The notes: generated by a model from the sequence alone, not told the origin. Positions 49,280-60,648 are shown, counted from the first letter of the stretch. The stretch: DNA of 64,000 nt from Gonapodya prolifera JEL478 (GCA_001574975.1 KQ965821.1:118714-182713), one strand, 5' to 3'. Program-made: numbers and translations.

Positions 49280-49578
49280 TGCAGCTGTGTGAGGTGTGGT
49301 TTGAGTGCAGTCCAGATTGTGCAGGAAGAGACGGACCGGATCAGAAGGTTAGAAGGAGCCGACTGTGCCTAAACACATTTGCCCTGGCTTGTGTTGTGTA
49401 CACCCCCAGCCGTTCGAGATTAAAGAGACACGCGGGGTGAAAGCACGGACAAGGGGTACCAGCAAGTCAGTTTCCCGTTGACTACTTGCATCACGACATG
49501 CCACTAAACCAAAATCGAAATTCTACGACTCAACCAAACTCTACAAAAATACATTCATTGAACCATTGGTGACCCAGA

Positions 49579-51752
49579 CTATTTCACAGCTGTGATCGTC
49601 TTTGATCCATCACCAGATGGAACTGACGACGTAGTGCGTTGTACAAGGGCCTTGTTTCCTGAAAAGCCCGACGTAGGGAAAGAGTCCAACGTTTTAATAG
49701 TTCTAAATGAGCGGTTATGGTGTCCTACAGAAAGACTCCCACTTACGCTTCAATGCTTCCGCAAACACTTTGATCATCTCCAAGAAATTGTCCTGCGTCT
49801 TGCGCACTTCCCTCACAACCGACATCCTGGTGGCGGCCTGGCCATCGCGCACATCGGAGAAGTCAAACTTGGTCGCCTTCTTCATCATGACCAGAATTTC
49901 TTGGAGGGGCTTCGTGATGAAGAGCCACGAGAAGAGGAGGGATGCGATGGCAAGGAAAATGACGACACCGACAGCTGCTCAGTGAAGGCCATTAATTGAG
50001 CGTCAAAAGGCTTCGCGGATTCCCGTGACGAACCAGCAACTCACCTGAAAGAATAACAATGAGAGTTGATCGACGACCATCAGCTTCCAAATTGGCCTTG
50101 AGCTGAAGTGTATCTCCAACGTAGTCCGTAATTGGTCTATGGGGCAATTTCCAATCAGGCGATCAGATCCCAGGTTCTACGTCAGTCACAAAGTTCACGT
50201 ATACCCACGCTCCAGCAACAAGAACGAATTGGTATCCATAGAGCTTCAACGTGGTCNCGCGAAAAACGTTGCCGTCGACGTTCCACGTTGTGTCTGGGAT
50301 ATTCCCAGCGAGACTTCTNTTGGCAAACTCATATATCGTTCTCGAAGAAACGTTCAGCAAGGGATATCTTGCGCGATCGAACTCGAAAATGGTTTTGAGA
50401 GACGCCATGCCAGTTGAGGGGTCGAATTTCTTCAAAGTCTGGTTAGCGTTGGTTGAATGGTGATGGGATTGGGGCATTGATCGGGGTCGCATAAGATAGA
50501 AAAACGGAAGAGGGAAAATACTAACCTCGCCTTGCGCCGTGTAATTCCCTTGGAATCCTGAGATGGCAAGCACCTCTGCCTTTGTTGACAGAATATAAAA
50601 CACTGAGTTCTGAGTGGCTGATTGCTTCACAGAGTCAAGGTAGTTGCTGATGAACTCGATGGTAATGATAAGGGCAACGGTCCCAATGGTTTGCCGGTTC
50701 CGTCATAAATGCCCACGTTAAGCTTCTGGACAATTGTTGGGGAAACGATCTCCGGGTCAGCAAGGATCACTTGACCTCGCGGCAATCTGGCAAACTGAAG
50801 CGGTGTGACAAGCAGAGCAGGATAAGTGAAGTTGGCTGTCACTTGGAGAATATTGAGTGACATGGGGTCCAATCCAGCGACTATCAGGTTGCCCTTCGTT
50901 GACGAAACACCCATGCATGACCGTGCACATGTCAGATTGGTTGTCCAAAAGGTATAGATTCGCTTGTATCCCCCAGAAAGGAGTCCCCCATCACCAGTTC
51001 CAAGGGCAACACTGTTGGGGGGTTCAATTTGAGTAACTGCCATCATTGCGGAGTCGAAAAGGTTATAATTTGTGAGTGTGGTGTTGATCAGGGGTACCAA
51101 GTTGCTGGAGGCCCAGGAGCTGTGTGAGAAAAAAAGTAAAATTTGCGGATGCAGGCAACTCACTCAAAATCGGAGATGGACAGAAGTCCGCGCTCCACTG
51201 TCAGACCCACAGCCAGGGCAGCTGAGAACATCTGTGCAAGGATTCCACATCAAAAAATGTCCATAGTCAGGTTAACACAAAGGCATGCAAATTGTGCCTG
51301 GCCTGCCCAACCCACATTTCCAAAGTACGACACCATCCGCTCTGAAATATACTTGCTAGCGTCCTCCTGTCTGGCGAGTGCAAGCGCGATAATGTTTTGA
51401 GTCGCTTCAAAATCAAGCATAATAGGTGAAGTAGGTGTTACGAATCCGTAAGTGGGGGGGAATTTCAGCAATCTTGACTCTCTTTTTGGGATCACATCAG
51501 TACCGAAAAATTACCTTGATCAGATGACTTCGAAATACTGTTGTTATTTGTTGAAATGCCCATGGCGACAGTGATAAGCGCAACAGCGACTGTGCTAGAA
51601 TAGGAGAGGAATGAGGATCATTCAGATGTCAGATGTTTATCGTGGGGATCAACCCGCTGGAGAAGAGTATTTGTAAGAACAAGCAAGATGATGACGACCC
51701 GGAGGCTCAAACCCCCGAATCCCTTTGATGGCGCTTTGTCGGCCTCAGTCAT
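49579..51752 (-). CDS. output-less receptor, copy 2, partly broken
   Basis: Paralog of the receptor at 21.3-23.6 kb with the same order: a first span (LSLRVVIILLVL), a second hydrophobic run (TVAVALITVAMGISTNNNS), a helical region (NIIALALARQEDASKYISER), a Cache-like ectodomain (QKLNVGIYDGTGKPLG, SVFYILSTKAEVLAISGFQG, SLKTIFEFDRARYPLLN), a second span and HAMP helix ending FAEALKRNKAL. A short tail (TTSSVPSGDGSKTITAVK) stops at 49581-49579, again with no cyclase or kinase. Shared positions include SLKTIFE(Y/F), LYG(F/Y)(K/Q), (L/V)GDT and FAEALK. A one-base slip lies near 50680-50684, a donor is missing after the first span (about 51680), and two N bases are at about 50257 and 50319. It may be decaying or badly sequenced. 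Confidence 0.55.
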
Positions 51753-52439
51753 GACAACAAGAATTTTCAGTTGGTGTTGCGACGGTGGAAGTTGATGAGT
51801 TGATGTCTCCCGATCATCTGTAACCCTTAGGCAGCGCAGAACAGCTTTGGTGATGCCACAGCTGGAAAGGAGGGCTCCGGATCATCACTGCACGCAATGC
51901 GGCTTTCAGCCAGCTTGCGTCGAAACAGAAGATTGGCGTACAATCGCTGGCTGAGGACGGAAGATCACATCCGTTCGATCTGACACTGTTCTTGGGCGCA
52001 CGAACGGCGCGCCTACCAGTCCTCCTCGTGCACTCTTCGCAAATCAAAATGCTAGGATGAGCATTGTAAGGTTTGGGAAGTGTATATACAGTGGCGGTTT
52101 ATCCGAATTTGACCATATGTCTACAGTCAGTCGGCGAAATCGTAAGTGAAGTTTCATAGGACGTTCCTCTGCGCATAGATGAGACATGCTCAGGGACTCC
52201 ACTTCCACACCAAGTGTGTCGGGCGTTCTCAAACTCATCGATTACATCTTCGGTTTATAGTGGGTCACTCGTCGCATAATGACAATACCTTCCATTGTAG
52301 GGTATTTCGTGCAATCGAACTCAAACACTCTTGATAAAGCGATAATAAGATAAAAAATTTAAAATAGCGACAGCTTTCTACAACCGATAAGGATTACATA
52401 TGTAAGCCAAAGGCGTAAATAAAAATCGGCACTAACCAT
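51753..52439. other. spacer, no recognised gene
   Basis: Nothing recognised on either strand. Upstream side of receptor copy 2 and downstream side of the transporter relic. Confidence 0.35.
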
Positions 52440-52735
52440 TCAAGGACAATGATCCAGATTTCCGTCAACGTAATTGCCCCACCACGTTGGGAATGGAATC
52501 GCAGGACCTACCGCGCCCAGAACCGCAAACGAGAGGATAAATAGTACCGTAAGACTGGCTCCATCCAGCGCGCCAGTGACCAAGTACATTTAGTCCTTGA
52601 AAATCTTTGGCCGATAGTTTCGCAGGTAAAACTGTGTGAAAAATCCGGAAATGACGGTGCTGAAGATGATGCAGGTCTGGGACTGGTTGTAAGGGAAGTA
52701 ACCAGAGTATTGAATGAACTGGGTTTTGTGCTTTA
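52440..52735 (-). pseudogene. oligopeptide transporter (OPT) C-terminal relic
   Basis: About 95 residues match the end of fungal OPT transporters: FIQYSGYFPYNQSQTCIIFS, SGFFTQFYLRNYRPKIFKD, YLVTGALDGASLTVLFILS, then FPTWWGNYVDGNLD and TGA at 52440. A TAA replaces the expected Tyr codon before MYLVTG (about 52591). The remaining 600 or so residues of an OPT protein are not found upstream (52740-53470 belongs to the ABM gene). It is therefore a truncated, dead fragment of a plasma-membrane peptide transporter. Confidence 0.7.
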
Positions 52736-52895
52736 ATGCTCGCGCGATTCGTGCTAATAATACATGCAGAAGGAGTCACCAAACTCGGGCTTTCACGCCT
52801 TGGGCTCTACCCGATGAATGCTCGGGGCACCACCCATTTTACCCTACATCCGACGATGACTGTTAACCAAAACTGCCCTCCTTTGTCGCTCATTG

Positions 52896-53471
52896 TCATG
52901 GAAGGTTCCTCACCTTCAACTTCTTGTTCATTTCCTGGGAGAGTTGAGTGCCGTCAAGACGCGTTGTGAGATGCCGAACCCTCATGAAGTTCATCAAGTA
53001 TCGCCACTCACGATAAAGTGCGGTGCAGTTCGGTGCGCCTCCACCGCGGCCTCGTCCTTCCACTGCTCCACAAAGATGAACACCGCGGGGTCGCTGAACA
53101 AGACAAAGACAGAGCGGACCGTGAACACCAGCCACAACGTCAGCGCGTCATCCGCCAAAACACACCTCTTGTCTTGCAGCAAGGTGTACTCGATGCAGCC
53201 AGGCTCGTTCAGTTTCACAGCCTTGGCCCCATCGGCAAGGATTTTCCCAACTTCCTCTGCTTGCTCCTTCTTGGCCTTCAGGACAGCGACTTAAAGATCG
53301 AGTACGGGTCGGAACAACGATCGGTAGTTGTGATGGGGGATGGACGGAGGGAATTCGTGAATGTCGGAATCGGATCGTTTGAGTTTGTAGGTTCCCTCCG
53401 CGAGCCGGAAGAGAACTCCGCGGAGGGTATGCCCTCGCGAGATTCCTGAGCTTACCAGTGCGGATGACCAT
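52896..53471 (-). CDS. ABM-domain (YgiN-like) monooxygenase
   Basis: Small protein of about 110 residues in four exons: MVIRT, then VAVLKAKKEQAEEVGKILAD, GAKAVKLNEPGCIEYTLLQD, DPAVFIFVEQWKDEAAVEAH, RTAPHFI and EMNKKLK. The order (CIEYTLLQ, a PAVF strand, EQWKDEAA-EAH, PHF) is the antibiotic-biosynthesis-monooxygenase fold, a ferredoxin-like dimer that includes cofactor-free quinol monooxygenases and plain stress proteins. It starts 343 bases from the divergent PhyH gene. The final exon (ending VRNLP) may read into an intron, so the true C-terminus is unsure. Confidence 0.75.
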
Positions 53472-53813
53472 GAATGGTTCTGCGAATGTGAAGGGTGGAG
53501 ATGGGAATCTTCTCGGCAAAACTTCTTCCAGAGTTGAGTCGGGGCGAAGCGGGCAGAATTCTCCCAACGTTGGGTGAATTCACCGTCTTCGGCTTTACAT
53601 ATTGTGGTCCTAATCCTACTGATAAAAATCGAATGACCCTATCACATAAATATCTTGTTCTTGCTCAGAAAATTGAATGCAAGAGTAAAGTTTTAAGGTT
53701 GCTGTGGCCCCTTGTCGCCCAACAGGATGAATAACCATCCGAAATTCGATGCTCCGACGGGAGACGAACATCCCGGTTTTAAAAGACCGCACATCCAATT
53801 CACTACGTGAGCA
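53472..53813. promoter_or_regulatory. divergent intergenic region
   Basis: Shared upstream region of the ABM gene (minus) and PhyH gene (plus). No specific site was recognised. An in-frame extension of the ABM frame up to about 53567 is possible. Confidence 0.35.
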
Positions 53814-55024
53814 ATGGTGGTGAAACTCAGTACAGAGGACAAGGTAGGACTTGTTGAACTGCTACCCTCGGGTGACAACAATTGACCTCTTACATGCACT
53901 CAATCTTTCAGGCCGCGTACGACCGTGATGGCGTCGTATGCCTCCGTGGCGTCATCTCTCCCGAGTGGATCGAGAAACTGCGCGTGATGGTCGACCGCGC
54001 AGTTGAGACCAGCAACGAGGTCGGACCCGAAAGGGGGAGGGAGTACACGGCCAAGGACAAACCGGGAAGATTCTACGGTACGTTATTTATTTCACCTTCC
54101 TCTTTTGCGGTTTTTGAACCCAATGCTACAGGGGAGATCGATGTCTGGCGCCGAGAGAGCGATGTTGGAAAGCAAGCGATGGACTTCATTCGCAACGGAC
54201 CTTGCGCCGAAATCACCGGGAGGATAATGGACGCGAAACAGTGCCGATTCTTGTACGACCAATTGTTCATGCGGGAGCCTGGGACGGAGAGCAGAACACG
54301 TAATTCTCCACCATTCGGCGCCTTTTTTACGATCCCCTTCCTCATGTAAACTACACGGTCCACTTCAAATAGCGTGGCACCAAGACCAACCGTACTGGAG
54401 CATCAGCGGGTGGCAGGTCTGCTCCGTTTGGATTCCCCTGGAACCCATCGATAAAGAAACTGGAAGCCGTAAGTATCCCACAACTTTCCGGCGCCGACAC
54501 CGTGAACGACGCCCGCCGGTCCGGCAGTCGAATACATAGGAGGATCTCACCGCTGGTCCGCCCACTCTCCGCAAAAGTTTGGAACCGGAGAGCGATACGC
54601 GGGAAACTCGCTTCCCACCTTACCGGACATCGACGCTCAGCGATCCAAGGGGGAACTCGACATCCTCAAGTATGGAATGGAAGTTGGAGATGCCCTTGGT
54701 AAGTCGGCCATTTGGACATGTCTGTGCCATCGCCATAACACCAGCCGGTTCGGTTTTCCTTCACCAGTATTCCAAGCGATGATTGTCCACGGCTCACCCG
54801 GCAACCAGCACTCCACTGCGCGTCGGCGCGCCTGGGCGACTCGCTGGATCGGGGATGATATCCGCTGGATCAATGACCAGGAGCGCGAGTGGGGATTCCC
54901 CATCGGATACGATCCTGGGCTGAAGCACGGAGACAAGTTGGTGCATGAGCATTACTTCCCTGTTTGCTGGGCGGCTGATGAAGGAGAGGGCAGTGGGGAA
55001 GAGGCGGCGAAAGCGGCAGTTTAG
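53814..55024 (+). CDS. phytanoyl-CoA dioxygenase (PhyH) family 2OG-Fe(II) oxygenase
   Basis: Six exons join cleanly to about 300 residues: MVVKLSTEDKAAYDRDGVVC, LRGVISPEWIEKLRVMVDRA, CRFLYDQLFMREPGTES, the HxD metal pair in TPWHQDQPYWSISGWQVCSV, WIPLEPIDKETGS, GGSHRW-type turn (RGSHRWSA), the distal His in FQAMIVHGSPGNQ and the 2-oxoglutarate-binding Arg in STARRRAWATRWIGDD. It ends with TAG at 55022-55024. All iron and cosubstrate residues are present, so it should be catalytically active. Fungal members hydroxylate varied small molecules rather than phytanoyl-CoA; the substrate is unknown. No clear peroxisomal signal is seen at the C-terminus (EEAAKAAV). Confidence 0.92.
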
Positions 55025-55305
55025 GTTATCGTAGTGTAGTAAATGCCATTTGCGAAGGGCTTGTCCGTATTGCAACCATACGTTCGGGTTGTGCTTCGAC
55101 GAATACATAATGGTCATGATGATACGTCACAGATGTGCTAGGCACGTGGACTCGATGTCGTTGGAAGCCAACCTTGGAAGTGTTTGTCGTGTTTTGCGCC
55201 ATGTGAACAAAAGTGGGTTGCGAAGACAGATTGCTGGATGCAGATCACGTCATATATTTTTTCTCTGCATTAATTTGATAATACGAATATAATTCACCTC
55301 TTTTA

Positions 55306-56680
55306 CTAGCACTTCAATGCTTGCCCATAGTCACTCGCAACTTTCCCGTTCCCATTTATCGTATCTTTGCATGCGTCGATCTCCAACGTTGCAGAAGTCA
55401 CACTTCCTCCGTGGATAAACCGTCCCGTTGCAATATATACGTCTCCACTGTCCTGGTGACAGTCCCACGCATCAACTTCCCCATACTCCGCATGATTGCG
55501 CACTTCATTGTACATATCGTCGCAGGACTTGTTTGGCGTGCGGTTTAAGCAGAAGCGGAACTTTGCTTTGACGAAATAGGTATCGTGCAAGGGTGCGGCA
55601 ACAAGGCTCAGTGTCTTGTATGCACATGTCACCACATTTTTGGCTGGAGGTGGTGGAGGGGGAGGGGGAGGGGGAGGAGACGATGGCGGTGGCGGACGGG
55701 GAGCTGAGGCTTGGCAGTTTGCAGCGTTGGGCCTGATGGGAGGAAGAGACGCATTAACGTAAACGAGTGATCCAGAAATGGAAACGTTTTTTTGACATTT
55801 GCCATCCAGCCGAAGAAACTTCCGTGCGGATGTTTGATGCCAGCACAAACGCACCTGCATGTGTACTTTGATCCATCGCCAGTTGCATTACAGCATACCG
55901 CATTTGAGCTGGCGCATGTGGTGGTACCGGGGATGCACGTCTGCCAGTCAGCGATGCCACTGGAAGGCGGAGGCGGAGGCGGGCTGGATGACTGGCAGTT
56001 CGCTCCGTATGGTCTGTCCAGAGAGAGCAGCAAAGACACGACATTCTTCAGAGCACTCCAGACGTTACGCGAGATCGCCATTGCCTACCTGCACGTGTAT
56101 TTGCTTCCGTCGCCGCTTGCGATACAGCACACCGCCGCTGAGTCTGTGCAATAGGTGGACCCGGGGTAGCATGTCTGCCAATCAGCGATTCCGCCTGATG
56201 GAGGTGGAGGTGTTGGTGGTGGTGAAGACGTCTGACAGTTTGCGCCGTAAGGCCTATCGATTGAAAGTGACAAAATATGTTGAGAAACGGCACTTTCAGT
56301 GCACTCGAGCGGCGAGATGATGCACCTGCACGTGTACTTTGATCCATCCCCGCTCACAATACAACACACTGAGGCTGAATTTGTGCAGTATGAGGTTCCC
56401 GGGTAGCATGTTTGCCAGTCTGCAATCGCGCTTCCGCTACAGCCTGTGGAGGGACGATATGTGAAGTAACGCGCACGGAAGTGTGTGCCGGATGCGACTC
56501 ACCACTGCTGTTAGGTCTGCAGGTGTGCTTTGTGCCATCCCCCGATGCAACACAGCATACTGCGTTCGAGCTGGAGCATGGAGTGGATCCGGGATAGCAA
56601 GTTTGCCAGTCTCCGGTTCCGGCTGCGGCCGGTGTGATTGGGCGGATGAATTCGAGTACCGCGGAGAGTCCTAGAACGGC
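55306..56680 (-). CDS. secreted modular Cys-rich protein B
   Basis: A signal-like hydrophobic start (VLGLSAVLEFIRPITPAAAG) leads to four copies of a 35-40 residue module, near 56640-56500, 56430-56320, 56200-56090 and 55970-55860. Each reads about DWQTCYPGSTY-C ... CC ... DGSKYTCR, closed after an intron by PYGANCQ (cysteine order C-C-CC-C-C). Modules are linked by Ser/Pro stretches. After the last comes a poly-Pro run, then a C-terminal domain of about 130 residues with its own cysteines (FCLNRTPNKSCDDMYNEVRN, SATLEIDACKDTINGNGKVA) ending at 55306. The spacing resembles a small knotted disulfide domain; wall- or glycan-binding is plausible but unproven. The start region does not read cleanly into the first module, so the first exon is unsure. 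Confidence 0.55.
55625..55690. repeat. poly-Pro coding low-complexity tract
   Basis: A GGTGGAGGGGGAGGGG-type purine run on the plus strand, coding about 15 prolines on the minus strand between the last Cys-rich module and the C-terminal domain. Confidence 0.7.
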
Positions 56681-56749
56681 TTCATAGCTGACGACTTCAC
56701 GAAAGAGCTTTTTGGTGCTGTTTAAATGTGGAATGCACGTCTACCAATC

Positions 56750-57698
56750 AGCAATGTCATTGGAAGACGGAGGTGGACGGATAGTGCAGCAGGAAAGTTC
56801 AGCACGCTCAAGTACATAATCCTTTCTGCTGGGTAATACTACAAACAGTAGAGTAGAGCGGGACAGGGAAGGTTGCTGCATCCAGACTGCCGTTTTTTGC
56901 CAGTGCATGTCGACTGGCTGTCGCACGGTGTATCCCAGTGCAACCAACAGGGCTTTATCATATGAGGGGTTGCTGGCGTTCCCAATCTCATGACAGGTCC
57001 CATTCTGACTTTTTGAGGGCTCGCGGCAGAAGCACATAGGGAGTCATACACCGAAAAGGAGGATTCCCGTTTCCCCGTAGATGTGTGACCGGGCAACGCG
57101 TGCGAGTTTGTCGTCGGGCACGTTGACTCCGAGAAGGAACATGGTGTGGGTGAGGGTGGTGTCTGATGCACGCCACTGTACCGTGTTAACGATATATCTG
57201 TGCATACATTCGACGGTACCGTACACTCGTAAGCCATTGCGAGAAGCCTTTTTCAATTATTCGGGAAGAGGTCCGACTGTACCGTGCGCTACTTTGAGTG
57301 TACATACTCTACTTCACCGCGCACTGCCGCCGAGTCTGTGCAATAGGTAGACCCGGGGTAGCACGTCTGCCAGTCAGCAATGCCATAAGCGGGAGACGGT
57401 GTGAGTGCCGGAGACGGAGCGAATGATTGACAATTCGCTCCATTTGGTCTGTTAGATTTGGATTCAGAGAGACATAACAGCAAACGCACGATATTCTTCA
57501 GAGCTCTTCAGCCATCGCCCACCTGCACGTGTATTTACTTCCATCACCGCTTGCAATACAGCACACAGCCGCCGAGTTTATGCAATAGGTGGATCCGGGA
57601 TAGCATGTCTGCCAATCAGCAATTCCGGTTGTGGCTGAAGTGATGGGGTCAATGAAAAAGAGTACTGCCGAGAGTGCTATGATGGCGAGCAGCTTCAT
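56750..57698 (-). pseudogene. secreted modular Cys-rich protein A, incomplete
   Basis: It opens with a clean signal peptide (MKLLAIIALSAVLFFIDPIT) and one complete module (GIADWQTCYPGSTYC, then SAAVCCIASGDGSKYTCR). A GTGGGC donor and the RPNGANCQ half follow, then the start of a second module (57400-57320) that runs into unrelated sequence at about 57310. The stretch 57310-56750 reads as several frames (SDTTLTHTMFLLGVNVPDDK, NPSYDKALLVALGYTVRQPV) with no module and no recognised family, so the gene looks interrupted. It is a tandem neighbour and paralog of protein B, on the same strand. Confidence 0.45.
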
Positions 57699-58002
57699 TG
57701 CTGTCAATCTACGGGAGAGCTTTCGGTGTTGTTCGAAGCTCACCCTTGGGCTTCTTCTGCGAACCAGCTACGGGGGAACCGTTCATGCTTGGCAGATCGT
57801 GGGACGGAAATGGTCACCCGAAAGGTTTCAAGACAACCACTGACTTAAGTAGTGGAACCATACGTTCGAGAACTGCTACAAAGAGCAATGACCGCGAATA
57901 ATATGTTTTGAATGGAACAGCACGTGGACTTAGACATCCCTGCTGTGCCGGAAGCCGACATCTGGGCAAGCCCCGTCAAATTTTACCGCCGATCCCATCC
58001 GC
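57699..58002. other. divergent spacer
   Basis: Upstream region between Cys-rich protein A (minus) and the RNB ribonuclease (plus). An ATG-led frame at about 57914 (MEQHVDLDIPAVPEADIW) could belong to an extra 5' exon of the RNB gene but is not in frame with it. Confidence 0.35.
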
Positions 58003-60648
58003 ATGCCCACCTTCGCAAGTGAGGCCAGTCACATCGTCATCGTCGACGTATCGGGGCAGTGTAGGTCGATCTTCACCTCGATCTCGGACCAATGCTTGGA
58101 CCAGCCATTCTCCCCTCCCGACCCTGCCGCCCCGCCGATTCCCGCTGGGTTCAGTCACCCGGGCTCCGTGCTGGCGTATGTGCCCAAATCGGCGGGCAAG
58201 GATGCCGCTTGGGTGCCCCTAGCTCCTGGAGGGACTCCGTTGGCGCTGTTGTTTGGAGTTCTGATCCAGTTTGGGCTTAATCCCGTGCGTGAGACTCCTT
58301 GCGTCTTGGAGATGTCAGCGAGCTGACGCGGCCGGGTGGTAACCTTGTCGCGGACAGCTTTACAGCAACGATGTGCGGTCGGAAACGACGCAGCTCCTCG
58401 CTCACCCCGGACTGGACGATCCATCGCTGAAGGATTTGGTCGACCTTCCGTTCGTGACCATCGATAACGAGGATTCTCGCGACCTGGGTAGCTATGGTGT
58501 GACGAGTATGAGCATGGAGCAAAGTGGTGCGACACCTGCGTTCTACAGACCAAGCCATGTTTCTCGCCCGGGTTGGACCTGACGATCTTGAAGACCAGAA
58601 AGCTGGAGGCGCCTTCATTATCAAGTACGCGCTGTCGGATGCTAGCTACTATGTCCGGCCAGGAACGGCAATTTTCAATCATGGTGCGCAAAACCACTCA
58701 AGGGCTGTTGTGACAAATGCACAAACTTTGTGTTACGCTTGCAGCCTTGAGCCGCGGGACAAGCTTCTACCTGCCAGCATTTACAGTGCCCATGCTTCCG
58801 CATCAACTCTCCGAAGGTCTCGTCTCATTGAACCCTAATGTCGTTCGACGGGCGCTGTGCTTCCACCTGACCCTCGACGCCAACGGCAAATGCGTTCGGA
58901 GCGTGATTGAGCGGTGCAAAATCCGAAGCCAGGCAAAGCTCAGTTACGTGGGAGTGCAGAAGTTCTACGACGGGATGAACCCGAGTCTTGCTGGAAAGGT
59001 GATTCTTTAGTTGGTTGTTTGCGCAAGCGCCACGTTAAAAGACAGTGGACTAGCCGTACACTGAAACGCTTGAGTTGTTGCGTGAAGTCGGCACGATCCT
59101 TATCGCCGAGAGTGAATCGCGAGATGTGGTTCGGTGAGTTGCCCGTACGCTCCTCAGCACATTTCACTCCCTTCACTCATGCACCTGTGCCCCAGATACG
59201 ATCGCATCAATCTCCAAGTCTCGCTAGACGTTCTTCCAGGCGCCGACCTCTCGAGCGCCGAGGGACACGGCGCGGTTCTGGCGAAGCTGGGAATGAGGAG
59301 AGAGCTGAGAGTCGACACGGACAGGTATAACGAGCAGATCAGCTTGTTGTGTAACCGAGAGGGGGCGGCGTTCTTTCAGAGAGATGCGGCGAAGGATACT
59401 CAAGGTGGGAGTGCCGAGCGAGGGGGGTGTTGGGAAAGCTCCGGTGGTGCTTACCAGGGTCCAACAGTGCAACCCATATACCGAACACACTCCCCACCAC
59501 CCGAATCACGCCTCGTCACCGTCAACAGTTTTATTGATACGCTCATAAGCGTGCACGGGCTTGATCCCAAACTGTGGATGTGGCATCACGAGCGGGGGGA
59601 GAGCGTCCAGGCGTATCTGGCTCGGCTGCCTGGAGGTGACGATGACGTGACGGCAGGTGACAAGGAAAGGAGGATAAGGGACTCGATTGAGCGGCAGTTC
59701 TTGATGGTGAATACGGGGTCGGAGTATAGTCCCGAGCCATCCGTGCATTATGCGCTAGGTGTTTTTCTCGTTTGTCAAGTTTTCGCCCCGTGAACGACCT
59801 CATGGGCATCTTGCGTTGCGTTCCGTATCGCAGGCGTCTCGGCGTACTCCCGCTTCTCGTCCCCCATGCGCGAAGTCGTCGGAATCTTCACCCACAAAGA
59901 AGCTCTCGAGAAGCTCGACCGCTCACTGGCAGGAAGCGACTCCGCCGACGAGGCCCTTCGCGCCCAGGTCATCTCCTCGGGCATGAAAGCCAAGCAGACC
60001 CAGAACCGGATCGAGAAAGCCGTACAGGAACTCGCCATGAACCACTTCTTCGCCGCCGATGCACGCCAGCCGTGGCCCGACCGGCCCCGCAGAAAGGGGA
60101 CGGTCATGGGCATGGCGGGGAGTAAAGTGTACGTGACGCTGGACGACCCGCCCATGGAGCTCAAGGTGTACCTGGATGACGTGGGAAGGGTGACGGGAAG
60201 GAGGTGGGCGGTTGTGGAAAGGTTTCATGATGATGATGGCGTGGTTGTGAAGGAGACGGGGCAGGAGTGGAAGGATCCGAAGGCGGCGAGCGAGGGGAAC
60301 GGAAACGGAAAGGGGAAGGAACGGTGTGAGAGGACACTCAGCCCAGACACTGGGGCTCCAGAAGCCCCACAAACTCGCCAAAAGTCTCGGAATTCGTCCC
60401 GCCAAAGGGAGCCCGTGAGCTCAGGGGTGAGGGGCAAAGCATGGTGGAGCCTGTTCCAACCCTCGCCGGAGCTGGAGGTAACGGGGTCGCTGCATGACGT
60501 TGCCTTGTCCGAGATTGCTCCCGGACCATTACGGGTCGGCGATGAGGTGACTCTTGTCACAACGGGATACAACGCCCCGAACGGTCAGAACGGCGCGTCA
60601 GGTGCAAGCTCGGGCAGGTGGATGATGGTGTTTGTGAAGAGCGCGTGA
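58003..60648 (+). CDS. RNB-domain ribonuclease of bacterial type
   Basis: 3'-5' exoribonuclease of the RNase II/R superfamily. Seven or eight exons join in frame: LVDLPFVTIDNEDSRDLDQA, the acidic metal site of RNB, then FIIKYALSDASYYVRPGTAI, LSRGTSFYLPAFTVPMLPHQ, LSEGLVSLNPNVVRRALCFH, CKIRSQAKLSYVGVQKFYDG, ETLELLREVGTILIAESESR, RYDRINLQVSL and VSAYSRFSSPMREVVGIFTH with the late-RNB signature. A C-terminal basic region has a beta-rich tail (SKVYVTLDDPPMELKVYL). It lacks the PIN and CSD layout of eukaryotic Dis3/Rrp44 and matches short bacterial RNB proteins. Spliceosomal introns show it is a resident nuclear gene; bacterial origin is an inference. The 58003 start is the first ATG of the frame; the N-terminus is uncertain. 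Confidence 0.8.

Noticed and set aside
55306-57698. Calling the Cys-rich modules a defence peptide or effector
   Set aside because: Cysteine order alone does not support an activity; the large multi-module, Pro-linked layout fits a wall or matrix protein equally well.
58003-60648. Bacterial contamination as source of the RNB gene
   Set aside because: The gene is split by several introns of the same type as its neighbours and lies between fungal genes.
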